A stretch of 64,000 bases of DNA from Neckera pumila (Eukaryota > Streptophyta > Bryopsida > Hypnales > Neckeraceae), in the NCBI GenBank assembly GCA_963969595.1, contig OZ018410.1, forward strand, positions 24,370,913 through 24,434,912, written 5' to 3'. How positions within the stretch are numbered: the stretch's first letter is position 1; the number at the start of each line of letters is the position of its first letter. A program made the position numbers and the translations under genes. Shown in pieces: positions 23,886 through 44,538 of this stretch. The notes beneath the pieces were generated by a model, which was given only the letters and a program-made list of their open reading frames with translations, had not been told where the DNA came from and did not search any database.

Positions 23886-26800
23886 CTACACTCCCAGCGC
23901 CTTGGCATGGTGTTGGATGTGATCCTCCACAAAAGTGGAAATGAAGAAATACGAGTGGTCGTAACCGGGTTGCACACGCACCTCAATGGGCATCTCGACG
24001 CTCTTGCAGGCTGCTTCAAAATTCTCTGGCAGGAGCTGCTTTTCTTTGTAAAACTTATCGTCGGCACCCTGACACCACAACCCACCGAACCATCAGAAAA
24101 GAAAGGGAGTTCAAACATTCGTGAGCAGTCCTCGTAATTATTTATGAACTATTCATTGAAAAGAATCTAGATTCCATTCGGACACAATCTGGAGCTTGTG
24201 ACGGGCCTTGTAAAGACATATTTCGAATTTTCTTTATTCTACGTGTCAAGGCTCCCTAGTGATTGAAGAAATATTTCAATGTACTTTTATAAAGATCTGA
24301 CAATTCTCTACACTAAAAAACGGTGCACAGTCCCAATTCTCTAGAATGTTGTGGTCGTCTGTTGAAAATGAAATTCAACAAATTGGGGGAATAAAGGAGA
24401 GAGAGACGTCAGGAATACGTGGCTTCATTAAAATCTTCCACTTAGAATTTCAACAAACTTGTTGCAACTCAATAAAAGAAGCGTTGGATGACAGATGAAG
24501 TTCGTATGGAGAATGCACTAGACCTTGCCACCTAATCCTCCATTTTTCTGTACCAAGAGAAATAAGATGAAGTGCAAGGGAATAGGGATGAAGTTTAGAA
24601 TTAAGTGAATTAGCTGAAATTAACTGAAACCCCACTAATAAAAATGAATCTACCCATCATCCTTTACTCACTACAAAGCATGGAACTAAGGACTTCAAAC
24701 TATCTTCTTCCTTGAAATTGATCTAGCTTTCACTAGAGATCAGCTACATCGGTTTCCAGAGACAAGCTTACATGAAAAAAGGGAGGGAAATCTTAAATAC
24801 TAGAGTTATCCTTAAATTCAACGTTAATTCAGATTCGTGATTGAACCACACCAAAAAAGAATTGCCACCACATAAATATGGGATTACAAGAGTAGCAGCC
24901 CCCCTTTTTACGGATAACTCTTCGAATACACATTGATTAGAGTGCACAACACTTACACATCAGATCTTGTGTTCGATTTTGAAACACTTCACTTTAGCAA
25001 ACAGAAATCCATATAACGCATATTTATATGTACTTGCATCCCCTTTCAATTGCTGACACAAATCCCCTAAAAATTTGACCAGTCTGACCATTATAACTAT
25101 GCTCAATGCTTAAAATGTTGGTTTTAGGATCTCTTACCTTAGAAACAATAGAAGAAGAAAGAGAAGGCAAAAATAGCCGTGTAATGGAAGGGATGCAACA
25201 GACCTGGTCAATAAGAATGGTAGTCTTGGGGCCATTATACTTCTTGACAAGCAAAGTAGCATCATACTCCTCCCATGAAGGCTTCTCCTCTCCCAAGTAT
25301 CCCTTAAAGGCTTTGTCACCCCATGGGCACTGCGTTGGGTTGCAAATTGGTGCAAATGCAGAAACAGACTGCAATACAATCAATCGCAGAGAGTCCCACC
25401 GTAAATAACACATAAACCCTAAATCTTACATCATGCTTCGGATTGAGCAGTAATACATTACTGATAAAGACAAGAGAGTAAAGAAATGCACCTTATATGT
25501 GCTAGGGTTTCTCAGGAAGAGGGTGAGGGCACCGTGGCCGCCCATGGAGTGACCAAATAGAGAGGCCTTTGATGTGTCCAAGTTGGGAAAATGAAAGCTC
25601 AGAAGAGAAGGCAGCTCTTTCGTAACGTAATCGTACATACGCCAGTTCTTCCATTTCTCTTCAGTGGCATTCAGGTAGAACCCAGCTCCTGTTCCATTAC
25701 AAGGTGGTCTAAATCCATAATCAAGGAAATGCATCATTCAAAACTTACATTACCTGTGATCAGCCCAATTCGTAAATAAATATTTGATATTCGAATATAC
25801 AATTTTGGAGTACCTGTGCCAAAGTCCCAGCTTTCGGACTCCCCTTCCACATTCAGCCCTCCTAGAGAACAAATACAGCAAAAACATTCTCAGAAAACAA
25901 AAATATAAAATCTTCCATCTAAACATCTTTCGAGCTTTGCAAAATGCTTTGATGGAAATGAAAATTGACACTCAAAATTGTAAGAAGTGCCAGAATCACG
26001 CACTAGGAGAAGTGTCCATGGAAACCAATGCAAGGCCACAAGCAGCTGCCTTTCGCTGTGCTCCTGATTTTTGGATGAAAGTCTCATCGTTGCAAGTCAG
26101 ACCTGACAGCCAGTACAACACCTGCCACACCATAGTTCAATGAAATCAGTCAAACAGGTTTAATAATCACAACACTCAGGTCTAATCTTACCCAAAATTA
26201 ATTTTCAAAGTCCTAAACCAATGCATCCCAAACAATGCATCCAAACGACTTCCAACATTTACGGTGGTCAAAACCCTAGAGTTAAACACTTATTCAAATA
26301 TCCACTTCACACTAAATCAAACTCTTCCCAATAAGGTAGAAGATACAGAGTCATTAAGAACCACATCCCATCCTATACTGACCCTGTTACAAAGCCAATT
26401 CATCTCTCCCACAAACTCTGTGGTCCTTCAATCCCAAAGTGGTGTGACCACAAACTTGGCTAAATCACTTCATGAAAGAACACTCCGACACAAGGTATGT
26501 ACACCCATAATCAACACTACCACACCTACATTCCTACATTCGACCTACATTTGGACCAAAAAGCGTCACAGAACCCTAAACATGGATTACACAAGATGTA
26601 CACAATCAAAACATGAGAGTACTGGCACATCTAGAGACAACATTTCAAAAATTCGTAACCGATTCATACGGTGTCCACAAAGTGCGTTGGAATCCCCTTT
26701 CAGTTGCCGATAAGATTCAATAAAAATCATATATGTTTCATAATAGTAACTATGTTAAGATATAATTAGTGGCGATAATAGGTGCGCATACCTTACCCAG

Positions 26801-27152
26801 ACATATCGGTGAAAATCTTAGAGTGGACAGTCTATTCTCCATTCAACTTCATTATTCACGAAACCCTGAACCCTAGCCAGGCCAGACTTACCGGGACTTT
26901 GTTGGAGTCGGCAGCAGGAGGGAAGAAGACGGAGAACGTCATGGGGCAGCCGACGGAGGAGCTGTCGTGCTTGAAGCGACGGTTGAAGCCACCGAACATC
27001 TTGTTGCTGGAAATTTCCTGAGGAGTAGCCATCTTCTCCTCCAGAGTGCAGAAGCTCCTGCGAGCGAGCAAATTCAAATGCAATGGGGAAGAGAACAAGA
27101 GCTGGGCGCCGACAGATCGTGAGGTGGTGCGCACCAGAGAGACGAGCGACAT
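23886..27152 (-). CDS. SFGH: S-formylglutathione hydrolase (esterase D family)
   Basis: CDS = complement(join(23886..24068, 25204..25368, 25492..25688, 25814..25861, 26004..26121, 26892..27152)), 323 aa. It hydrolyses S-formylglutathione to glutathione and formate, the last step of glutathione-dependent formaldehyde detoxification. It belongs to the alpha/beta-hydrolase fold: [12 protein letters not shown] start of core, LTCNDETF with Cys97 (the position of the redox-sensitive cysteine in plant SFGH), [17 protein letters not shown], nucleophile Ser190 in [10 protein letters not shown], acidic segment GADDKFY (264-270), and His301 in GYDHSYFF. All three catalytic elements are present. Plant SFGHs are about 284 aa and cytosolic; here about 40 extra N-terminal residues, rich in Arg, Ser and Leu with few acids, precede a second Met (codon at 27030-27032) that gives a normal-length enzyme. 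The first ATG (27152) was taken as the start; the second is a realistic alternative. Confidence 0.94.
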
Positions 27153-28180
27153 TCAGATGGTGAAGCTCACGAAGCTGAAACATTCAAAAGGGGTCATGTC
27201 AGAATAGTTTTCTGTCAAACCATTAGAGTTTCGTCTCACCGAATCATCTTCCCTAAGAAATTATATGTAAAATTTCACCTTTAAAGGGATTTTCAGAGCA
27301 AGAAGTCAAGCACAAATGAGATTGGAACACTGAATCCTCCTTAAAACTTATTATGCCTTTCTCTAAAATGACATTCTAGAATATCTCACACACATGGACC
27401 GTGGCAGAAATTCTAATTGTGTCATAGCGAAAATTCTGAAACCCAGAGGTTTGAGAGTAGTCTAAGAAATGGAAACTATGCTGCACCACCACATTAGCCA
27501 GAAATTGATGGAATCAATGAATCTACCACTCTTTGATACCTAAAATCTGCAGCCAATGTCAAAATCCAAATTCGAAAAGACTATCACACCCTGCTTCATC
27601 CCACTCCCTGTCAAAGTTGCTGAAAATTGGACAAAGCTTACGTCATTGGAGCACGAAGCACAACGGGTTAAAAGTGTAATCTTTGTTTCTAGTTTGCACC
27701 TTGGAAACACAGTGACCAAACCTAAGGCTTCTACCCCCTGGCAAAACCCAAATTCAGAAGGAAATTGGGGATGGTTGCTCGAATCATCCACTTCGTCTCT
27801 TCCAAATTCAAAGGCCTAAACGCAGAGAAAAACATACCCTGAACCCTAAACCTCATTTTCAGCTTCTTTCTATACAAGAGTAGAGAGTTTGTACCTTGGA
27901 AACACTGCATTGACAACCCACAAGAGTTGAGAGAGAGAGTCGAGAGAGAAGAGATGTACAAAGTCTGGTGCAATGCAGTCATGCAGCCAGGCACAGCTGG
28001 CTTGACAGAGCTTCTGGAGCCTTTGCCAATTGGCAGTTTGACACAGGGATTGGGTTCTCAAGCTTCCAAGGTTGCATGAGGTTCACCCTTAAGAGCCCTG
28101 AGGCCTTTTTGGGTTCAAAAACATCATTGCTTTTGAGGTGTCATAGATTTAAATTTTACTAAGTCATAGAGATTTCAACC
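27153..28180 (-). promoter_or_regulatory. Upstream region of the S-formylglutathione hydrolase gene
   Basis: Noticeably less AT-rich than the surrounding spacers up to about 28150, consistent with promoter and 5' UTR of the minus-strand gene. Open frames on both strands (27540-27819, 27731-27994) have no recognisable similarity. No specific element can be named with confidence. Confidence 0.35.
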
Positions 28181-30925
28181 GTACAATCTTGTAGTGTATG
28201 TGTTACAGATGACGTGAATCAAACTTGGAGTCATAGATTGCGAGATTATAATGTTTTAGTGTTGAAAAAGGATGTTGAAATTTTCCCCCTGCAAGGTGAA
28301 ATTTTATTTCTAAACCTCCTCAAATGAAAAAAAATTAGACTGTAAAGTGATTCAAAATTAGCATACAAATGCATTGGTGAAAGAAAATATCATTCAATTG
28401 ACTTATTGTGTCTGCAAAATGGTTTTGAAATGTTCAAAAATAGCAAGAAAAGTTGCAAAAAACACATCTAAGGTTGAACCTCCTTCTACTAAAATGTTTC
28501 TCAGTCACTTATAACTTCTTTGATTGATATTAAATTTTAGCCACACAAACCAGACTAGTATGCACAACTTTTCAAACTTTTTTAATTATTGGAAATGGAC
28601 ATTGTATGAAGAAAAAACAAGCCGCCAAAGCTCAATATAATGCAAAAATGTCTAGATTTTGAACTTTGAATTGCTTCCAAACATTCAAAACAATTTGGAT
28701 TGACATAAAAATTTTACTACAATAACTAGACTTTAAGGGAAACATAAGCCCATGAATTTGATTGAAAACAAACATTGGATGAAGGAAATACCAGCCCCCA
28801 AAGTTGTAGCCATCAAATGTAGTTTGGTGAACTCAAATTGAACCTGTGCACTTTGCTTGGCTCCAAAAAATCAATACATCTTGTATTGGTCTGTAAATTT
28901 TACTACACAAACCAAAAGACAGAACGCAAATTTTTCAATAAGCTCTATTGAATTTGGACATCGGATGCAAGAGTTATAGCACTTTTAATTAGACTTGAAA
29001 CTATATGAAGACACTTTTGGTCCCTTGGGGCGTTTAGGGTCAGTTTTAGAAGTATCTATTTTCAGCACTTTGAAATTTTATAATTTATTCATTTGGTTTT
29101 TCAAAAAGTGCATAAGAAAAGAATATGAAATATTCTTTTAACTTCCAACAAGATTCAACCAAATATTAGGTAGTTTAGTAGTATGAACAATATTCAATAG
29201 CTTATTTAGACGCATTTAAGGTGTAGATACTTGAAAGCTTGGGACATGTAAAAGCGTCACTTCTTTGAATGTGTACAATTTCTATTATTAAACCAATACA
29301 AAATTATATTTTTATATTAGCAAATGAAAGGAGATTTCTGAATGCACCAAAGAATACTGCCATCATTTTGATACCACATACAAAAGTTATGAGGGATCAA
29401 AGTTTTTGTGGGAAATGTTCTAAAACCACTTCTTTAACAATAGGTATAGATATTGATGAAGGAGATGTATGTACTCAAAACATTTGTTCAAATGGTGCTT
29501 TTAGACACTTTAGTTTGCACATTTAGGTGTCCCTACCTTTAGGTATACACACCTATAATCATCACTAATTACAACTGAGCATAATTATTATCATCAAATA
29601 TAAATTATTGTTATTGAATCTTTGTTCTTAGGAACTGAGAAAGGATTCCAACACACCTAAGCATGCATTATTAGGACATTGTATGAGTAAGTTATAAATT
29701 GTTTCAAAGTATTGTCTCTAAGTGTTTCAAAAACCAACACTCTATTCTCACACTCTTATGTTTTGATTGTGTATATCTTATGTAATCAATATCTAGAATT
29801 TTATGATGTTTTTGGATTCAATTTTAGGTGTCACATTTTCAGCTACTATTGATTATGGGTATATATTTTTAGTTTGTGAGCCTAATTAGAGTAATGAAGC
29901 TATTTGCATCCCAAAAGATGCAAGTTATAGATGAAACATCTCTCTCTATATATTTAATGAATAAATAATATTTTATATACAATCTTCTTATTTTGAAGCA
30001 ATTGTCCATCCAAATGTAGCAATATCATCATTTTTTGAAATTCTTTTGGGTGCATTGTGGTGATTTAATATACTCAAGATTGGAGAATACTTTGCAAAGT
30101 ATTTCAATTTCAATTTAAAAAAATTTGCTACAAATAAAATCACTAGTTGTTTGACCTGAGTACAAATTCTTCAACAAACTTGGAGAAGAAACATTGGTTA
30201 TCCAATCACAACATTCCATACGCAACCTTCATAGGATTTGGGATATGAGGGTTCGCTATTATGACTCCCCATGTTAAAGGAGTCACAATTACTTGCCCCT
30301 CTCCAAGACCATTCTCCAAGTTCATTCAAAAGTGGAGCATGGAATGCTGTGGTTGGTCAATGAAGTTCCTTTCAATGAATTTGATGGAAAATTTGTAATT
30401 GCTCCAAAGGATCAATAACTTCTCCGTAAGTTTGATGACAGACTCAATGCCAAAATCACTTAAGAGCGTGACTCCCTTACAATCACAATGGCAATGAGCA
30501 ATGAGGAAAAAAGGGTGAATATTCCCGTCTATTGCCACTAGCAACCTCCAAGCATGTGTTGAATGTGAAAATATTCATGACCGTTAATCTAACTGATCAA
30601 GGAAATATTGCTATTGTTGATGCTCTGGGATAAGGATGTGATACATAGTATAGAATATCTATATCATGTGGAATATATATGGAATACGTATATGATATAT
30701 GGCCATATATATCCATATATATATACGGCCATACAAATATACATTTCAGATACCCCATATTGTTTGGAGGCCAAACAGATGTAACAAAAGTACAAATATG
30801 GAATGGGGGGAGCATGTCACAAGTAACCCTCTCAGTTTTTCAATCAATAGCAAAGTGACACATGTATCCCTTTCAGATTTTTGGGAAAAGTATAACCACC
30901 AATGGTTGAATGACACATGTATCCC
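28181..30925. other. AT-rich intergenic, no gene
   Basis: About 29029-29235 is a diverged copy of the arm sequence at 60680-60929 (CTATTTTCAGCACTTTGAAA...TTTATTCA...). 30590-30760 is rich in TATA/ATAT palindromes. A minus-strand frame at 30326-30544 contains a short stretch faintly like a MULE transposase (AIDGNIHPFFLI) but is too short to call. Confidence 0.45.
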
Positions 30926-30926
30926 A

Positions 30927-31133
30927 TCAATTGCTCACAATCAACTCACAATCAAAAAGTCACAAAACCACAATTTCTCTCAATGACAATGACAATGAGC
31001 TCAAAAGAGGAATACTTTGAAAGCTTCACCATCATTGCTCACAACCAACTCACAATCAAAAAGCCACAAACCACAATTTCTCACAATGACAATGACAATG
31101 AGCTCAAAAGAGGAATACTTTGAAAGCTTCACT
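30927..31133. repeat. Tandem duplication of about 105 bp
   Basis: Two copies, starting near 30928 and 31033, share ATTGCTCACAA, CTCACAATCAAAAAG, ACAATGACAATGAGCTC and GGAATACTTTGAAAGCTTCA. They differ by small indels. The repeat lies upstream of the GluRS gene. Confidence 0.85.
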
Positions 31134-31236
31134 ACAATAAAACATCTCTTAGTAGATAGTGTCAGGACTATGCATTGAGAGAGGTTTATGTAGTTGGAGA
31201 GGTTTTGTACTAAATTTTGGCTTGATGTGGCCTCTC

Positions 31237-31320
31237 ACTATGGGGCCTCCAACTATTGTTCACAAACAAATGCTTCCAACTATGGGGCCTCCAACTATTG
31301 TTTACAAATAAATGCTTATG
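31237..31320. repeat. 42-bp tandem duplication
   Basis: ACTATGGGGCCTCCAACTAT begins at 31237 and again at 31279. Copies continue through ACAAATGCTT with two substitutions. Confidence 0.8.
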
Positions 31321-39045
<7,725 letters not shown>

Positions 39046-39900
39046 ACGGCTCTCAGTTTTGTTCACCCACAATTTTTTTCTTGGGAATATAGACCACCAG
39101 CAAGTGCTGTCCAAACGTCTCTGCAGGTGATTGATGGCGCAATCAGTACCGTACTGTTCATTACAACTTGTGCAGGGAACCAGATTGCAGTGGAACGTCT
39201 GGACCAACTCGTGAAATCTTCTAGAGCCAGTAAGTATTGGCCACTGTAATTTTCTCAAATTTTGGTTTATTTTCAATGCGGGATGAAACCTTTCTATGCT
39301 CAGATAAGATGATTTGAATGTATGCACGCCCTTCGGTTACAGGTGGTATTAGCAAATTGAATATAGTCCACAGGGTTTCTAAATCCATTCTGAAGGCGAT
39401 GTTGTGATGGGTAATCGAACTAAACAATATATGTATCATTCTTTTGGGTGGGATGAAGGTACAACTCACTCTGTGCCATGTTGTTTTGTTAGTACAACTA
39501 CTTCATCAGACTCTTTTGTCATGTTGATCTTAGGACTACTGTGATTCACCTTTTTGGGGGCGAGGATATAATATTGCTGATGGAGCTACTTTCTTTACCC
39601 TCAAGGTCTAAGAATGAAAGGAATAATCCTCCCCGAGACACCTATGGTTCTATTTGGAATACTTCAAGAGCCAATGGAATTGACCGTCTCATGTATGATG
39701 TTGTTGGGGCTACCCATATTCTAGGGAACAAAAGGGAGCCCCCCAACATTGGTCAATAATGTCATGGGTATCACTCGCTACAATATACAGCTGCTTCAAT
39801 GTGAAGTAACTAGTACTCCGTAGAATTATTCGAACTTTCCCCAATAGACTCCTTACTCAATGTGATTATAGGGCTAACATAACTTATCTTCTTGTTTTTT
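39046..39900 (+). other. 3' flank of the GluRS gene
   Basis: The first few hundred bases after TAG keep gene-like composition and probably include the 3' UTR. The 72-codon frame at 39541-39759 has no recognisable similarity. Confidence 0.4.
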
Positions 39901-40444
39901 ATGGTGATGTTTTAATGTTTAGCTTTGTTGTCTTGGTCCAAACTACAATACAAGGTTCCCTTGAGCTTGCCCAGAGTGGGGAATGCAAGTTGCAAATGCG
40001 AAGTACAAAACGTGCCCCTATTGTGAAGGATGGCAGTTACCTTTGTAATTCCTCCTTACGTAGCTACTTGAGATATTTCCGAAGTCCAAATAGGCGGCTT
40101 ATTTTGTATGGTGGTGTTGTGATGTCTGGCTTCGTTGCCTTGACCCAAGCCACAAGATTCCCTTGAGCATACCCAGAGTGGGGAATGCAGTTGCGGATGA
40201 ATGCCTTTGTGATTCCTCCTGACTTAGCTACTTGAGATATTTCTGAAGTCCAAATAGACGACTTATTTTGTATGGTGATGTTTTGATGTTTGGCTTCGTT
40301 GTCTTGACCCAAGCTTCAAAATTTCCTTGAGCTTGCCCAGAGTGCAGTTGCCGATGCAGAGTGCAAAAGCGGTGCCCCTGTTGTCAAGGATATTGATTGA
40401 AAGCCTTCCTTCTTGCGTTATATCTGACGTCCAAATAGGCGGCT
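39901..40444. repeat. Three diverged tandem units of 164-207 bp
   Basis: Units at 39901-40107, 40108-40271 and 40272-40444 share ATGGTGATGTTTTGATGTTTGG-like starts, CCTTGAGCTTGCCCAGAGTG, CTACTTGAGATATTTC and GTCCAAATAGGCGGCTT. Size differences come from internal deletions. No protein frame is conserved across units. Confidence 0.85.
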
Positions 40445-42673
40445 TTTTCGCAATTCTGTTGGGACCAACGTCACTGTTTGCGTGCTGTGACGGACGGCGT
40501 CTGTGTGGGATGGTGGCTCCACAGGGTTCTTGTTCCGTACTCCTTTATGACTTGGCATGACTGCTCAAACTGGGGATGCCGGCCGTTTCTGAAGATGCTC
40601 GGAGGCTCCTGAAGTGAGTTAACGAACTTGTGCAGATAGACTATGGAAAAGCATCCGCAATCTTCTGTTCTGCACTCACTGATGACCTCCCACTGAGGCA
40701 GGCTTGTCTGCTTGTGTGTGGGAAGGAATCTCAGCTCGACTGCACGAAGGCCAGCGACATAATAAGGCAAGCGACATTTTCAATGTAGTACTGTCGAATC
40801 AAAACCCAAGTGACCAAGTGCTTAAAAATATAGAAAAATCATTGTGAAAATTTGAAGAATTTGTAAAGAAACGCCTTTAAAACATCTGCCATGGATTTAT
40901 GTCAAACATGCAGCACTCTTTCGTCGTCTTCTCCATTGTCGAGATTTTTTCTTGAATCTTCCTCAATTCGATGAAGTGAACTTTTCAAATTACTCAAAGC
41001 ATTCAGCTGAACGTCTCAATTGAAGTTACGTGGTAACCCCACCCAATTCTGACCCGTGCATTTGTAGGGAAACTAAACAAGGAGGATGGATACTTTCAAT
41101 GGAATCATAATGAAAGTACAGTACAGTAGTTGCATAAATTTTGGTATCCCTCTGAATTCGTGATTTCAGATTTTCAAAGATGCAAGGTGTAGGGTAATCA
41201 CATTCTAAATGCTTCTGAATAAGCTCCGTTGACAAGTGGGTATGCATGCAATAATAATTGACACTCCATTTTGGGAGGTCACCCAAATAGTGAACATTGA
41301 AAAGACAAGTGTGCGGAGGAGTTTCCATGCAGTCTAAGTTGGGAAATGGGAGCTTTGCAGAGAAACAATGAGCAGCAGTGCTTTTCTTTTAGTGTAAGCT
41401 CTGTCAAGGACAATCTTCTTCCCTTTCCAGTTGACACATACGAGCACCTCCATGCGGCCACCCATTTGAATTCAGGTGGCAGCCATGCAATGCTGGAACC
41501 CTAAAAAAAAAGTTTCTAACTTGTCGGTGCAGGTCAGGACTCTGTAGCCACGGAGAGCTCGTGCTAGGAAGGGGATTGGATGCGTTGGGCAAAATACATT
41601 TAACTCTGGCTTCACCTTTGAAGGACATGGCCCCCACAACCAAGGTAGTCACCAAAATGCTTTGATTATTGAACCAATAGGTGCATTCTTTGTTTCTCCA
41701 TAGTGGACAGTGAAGTCATTCATTGGCCAGTTTTCAACCGTCCTATAAAGGTTAACCTTTAATCTGTAAAAGATAGGTTGGTGATTGATCGTGGAAATCA
41801 TCCCTTTGGTTATTGCTTAAATCATTGACTTAAAGGAATGCAAAAATAACTTATTGGAAGTCAAACTATTGTTGAAGACCTCTCCTTTTCACAACAAAAT
41901 TCAAAAGATAAATAGTTGCATTTCATCCTAAAAGGATGAAGAGTTGTGTCCTTTAGAGGTTAAGGTACAACTTAACCCTTGAAGGATGATGCGGACACTA
42001 AGCATTTGATGGATGATAGAGAACCCTTCTACGTAGGATGGAAGTGGACATGTACATTTTTGGAATCTTGTATGGAAAGGGGAGGTTTTGCACAATAGTT
42101 TGCCCTCCAACAAATACTCTTAGGGTTTTTTAAGCAAGTGATTTACACGATATCCTTAAAGATGCTTTTCATGGTAACCAGCATATCTTCCTGGGTTAAT
42201 CCTAAAAGGACATGGCCCCCGATGAACAAGGTTGTCACCAAAATATTTCGAGTATTAGATCAATGGGTGCATCTTTGCAACCAAAAAGTTCAATTCCAAT
42301 GCTAAATTAGTTTTCCGCTACAAAATTAAAAGTCACAAAGTTCGCCTTGGCTATTGTCCATGGGCCTCTCCCTATAATTTTACAAATCAACATTTGAGTT
42401 TCTCCTTTTGCAAACATTGCACACTTTCATAGAGAATCTTCGAAGAGCTTTTGCATTTTTTGCAAAGTTTGACGGATTTTTGTACACAAAAGTCAACCTT
42501 GATATGCAAATTTTTTAGTCTTTTTATTCTATATGAACATATTAACCCTCAAAGACAAGCCAATGACTACTTTTTCAAACTCCAAAGTTTCTTTCTATGG
42601 ATGCTTCCATTTTCAACTATTTATGAATAAACTGGTTTGTAAATACTTTTTAGAAACATAATCACATGTCTTT
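40445..42673. other. Intergenic, mixed composition, diverged repeats
   Basis: 40445-41700 is less AT-rich but has no recognisable coding similarity. 41609-41690 and 42195-42280 are related direct repeats (GGACATGGCCCCC, GTCACCAAAAT, GGTGCAT). At 41932-41985, two terminus-like strings meet (GTCCTTTAGAGGTTAA and TTAACCCTTGAAGGATGA). 41970-42180 is the partner of the diverged repeat at 14.5 kb. Confidence 0.4.
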
Positions 42674-42677
42674 GTAA

Positions 42678-43599
42678 CCCCTAAAGGACCAAGGCCTTTC
42701 TTTTGTCCAAAAAACTCTCAAAACTGCCATTTCTAGAGCAAAGAGTAAAAAAAATTGAAAATTGTTTTTTTTGCACATCTAACCATAGGATCTTATACCT
42801 AACTAGTATGAGAATGTGTGGAAAAAATTTCAGAATTTTTGACCTCACAAACTGCAAGATATCTACGTTTGAAGTGAAAAACACAAGTTTTTCAGTACAT
42901 TGCGAGACTAAATTTTTTTGCTTTGAACATTTTTAACTTAAATTTTTTGCACTACAAAGTTTTGAGCTTTAAATCTTTATAGTGGAGAATTGAGTTGAGA
43001 GTCTAGGAAAAAAAGAAATTCAAAAAAACTTAAATTTCATTCTTAAAAAAATTGTTCAGTAGAAATAAGTACAAGATAGAAGGAAAATCTAAAACATTAA
43101 TATCTTTTAGATGGAATTGAAATGCACTAATTCCAGTGGTGAGATTTTTCTAGCAAGAAAACTAAACCATGTAGAACTATTATTTTTGAAAAATTGCAAA
43201 AATTGCATTCCAAAATGAATTCTACAAGTTATTTATTTCAATAAGATGATCTAATTGCCCAAAAAACAAGATTGTCTATAACTTTCTCGTGAAAAATCCA
43301 AATGAAATGAATCAAAGCTTTCCAAAATGGACAAAAATATATCTAATCTATAAGGGGAAAAAAATTTAAAAATTAAATTTTTTGCAAATATTTTTTGCTG
43401 CCCCTCTCCCCGGTTTTGAGCTTATTTGGGCATAACTTTTGTTTCCGGACACCGATTGATAAAAAAGATTATATTCCCACAATGCTTATCAGTTTCTCTA
43501 TCCTCCAAAAAAGTTTCAGAAAATCACGACAAAAATTCAGCCCGTAGGTACCTGCCTAAAATCCCATTTGTCTCCCAAAGGACAATGGTCCTTTAGGAA
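42678..43599. mobile_element. TTAA-type TIR element, ~922 bp
   Basis: The left end CCCCTAAAGGACCAAGGCC is preceded by GTAA. The right end CAATGGTCCTTTAGGAA is followed by ATAA, so both flanks are one base off TTAA. Internal landmarks (ACTGCCATTTCTAG, ATAGGATCTTATAC, GGACACCGATTGA) match the copies at 2354 and 54413. There is no transposase. Confidence 0.68.
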
Positions 43600-43764
43600 A
43601 TAAGCCAACAAAAATGCATCAAATATAATTATGAAATTTTGATTATTGTAAATTTTTTTATAAAGTCATACTGAGTATAAGTTCAAAAATTTATGGTGGA
43701 AAAAAATTCAACATGATATTCTAAAATTAAAAAATCAACATTCCATCATATTAGGCCCTAGTTT

Positions 43765-44239
43765 AAATTGCAATAGAAATATACCATTTTAGGAATTATT
43801 CCAATAGTTTAATGTTGGAATAAACAATCTACATCATATGATTTTACTTTTTTCTAAAAATATTGAAAATTGAGAGAAATAAACAATTTCTTATTTTAGA
43901 ATAGAGAACTCATAACTGCCCGCAAACTAAAACTCCTCACATCTTTCATCTTGTTAATCAAAATGGAAAGATTTAAAGCTTTCCATTTATATATAAATTT
44001 AGAAAACCAACTTCAATTTATTTTTTTTGAAAAGTAATTTTTTAATTTGCTCAGATTGCCCGGTAGGTGAAATAATTTACATATCATACAATAACTTTTT
44101 AACCATGTAGTCAAAAGTTATGAAAATTATTGTGCCTTAAAGAAAAACTCAGCTCTATGTGTGAAAATTTCAAAGAAAAAAAGAAAAATTCCGTTCATAG
44201 TGAAATGTTGCCTAAAAACGTAGCTTGGTCTTTTAGGGA
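43765..44239. mobile_element. Truncated TTAA-type element, right half only
   Basis: Sequence from about 43765 (CCATTTTAGGAATT, then TCATAACTGCCCGCAAACTA, then TTTTTAACCATGTAGTCAAA) parallels the right half of 54413-55334. It ends in TTGGTCTTTTAGGGA followed by TTAA (44240-44243). No left end was found. Confidence 0.55.
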
Positions 44240-44316
44240 TTAATGTACACAACTAGTTTGGGTCTGTTGATTACCTGGAATAGGATGGAAGGATGTGTAG
44301 AATCCTATGTAACTTA

Positions 44317-44534
44317 ATCCTTAAAAGGCCCTTGGGATCTTTGTATACGGCTTGTATTTAGCCTTACAACTCTTCAATTGAGGTTTAATATATCAATTGT
44401 ATGATACAATGTTATTCATGTTTTATCATGATCATTAATTTACTTTGAACTGAAAATATTTGGTCAATATTTTTCTATCCACTAAATACCAAATATACTA
44501 TACAACCGCAAAGGGCCTTTAGGCTCTTCTAGGA
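44317..44534. mobile_element. Short TTAA-flanked element, 218 bp
   Basis: TTAA (44313-44316), then TCCTTAAAAGGCCCTTGGG. The other end is GGGCCTTTAGGCTCTTCTAGGA, then TTAA (44535-44538). The ends match imperfectly with an 8-base offset, so this is a tentative short derivative of the same family. Confidence 0.4.
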
Positions 44535-44538
44535 TTAA

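Noticed and set aside
30326..30544. Possible Mutator-like transposase fragment (minus)
   Set aside because: Only a short AIDGNIHPFFLI and a LLSDFGIESVI stretch look MULE-like, the spacing is too short, and no catalytic context or TIRs are visible.
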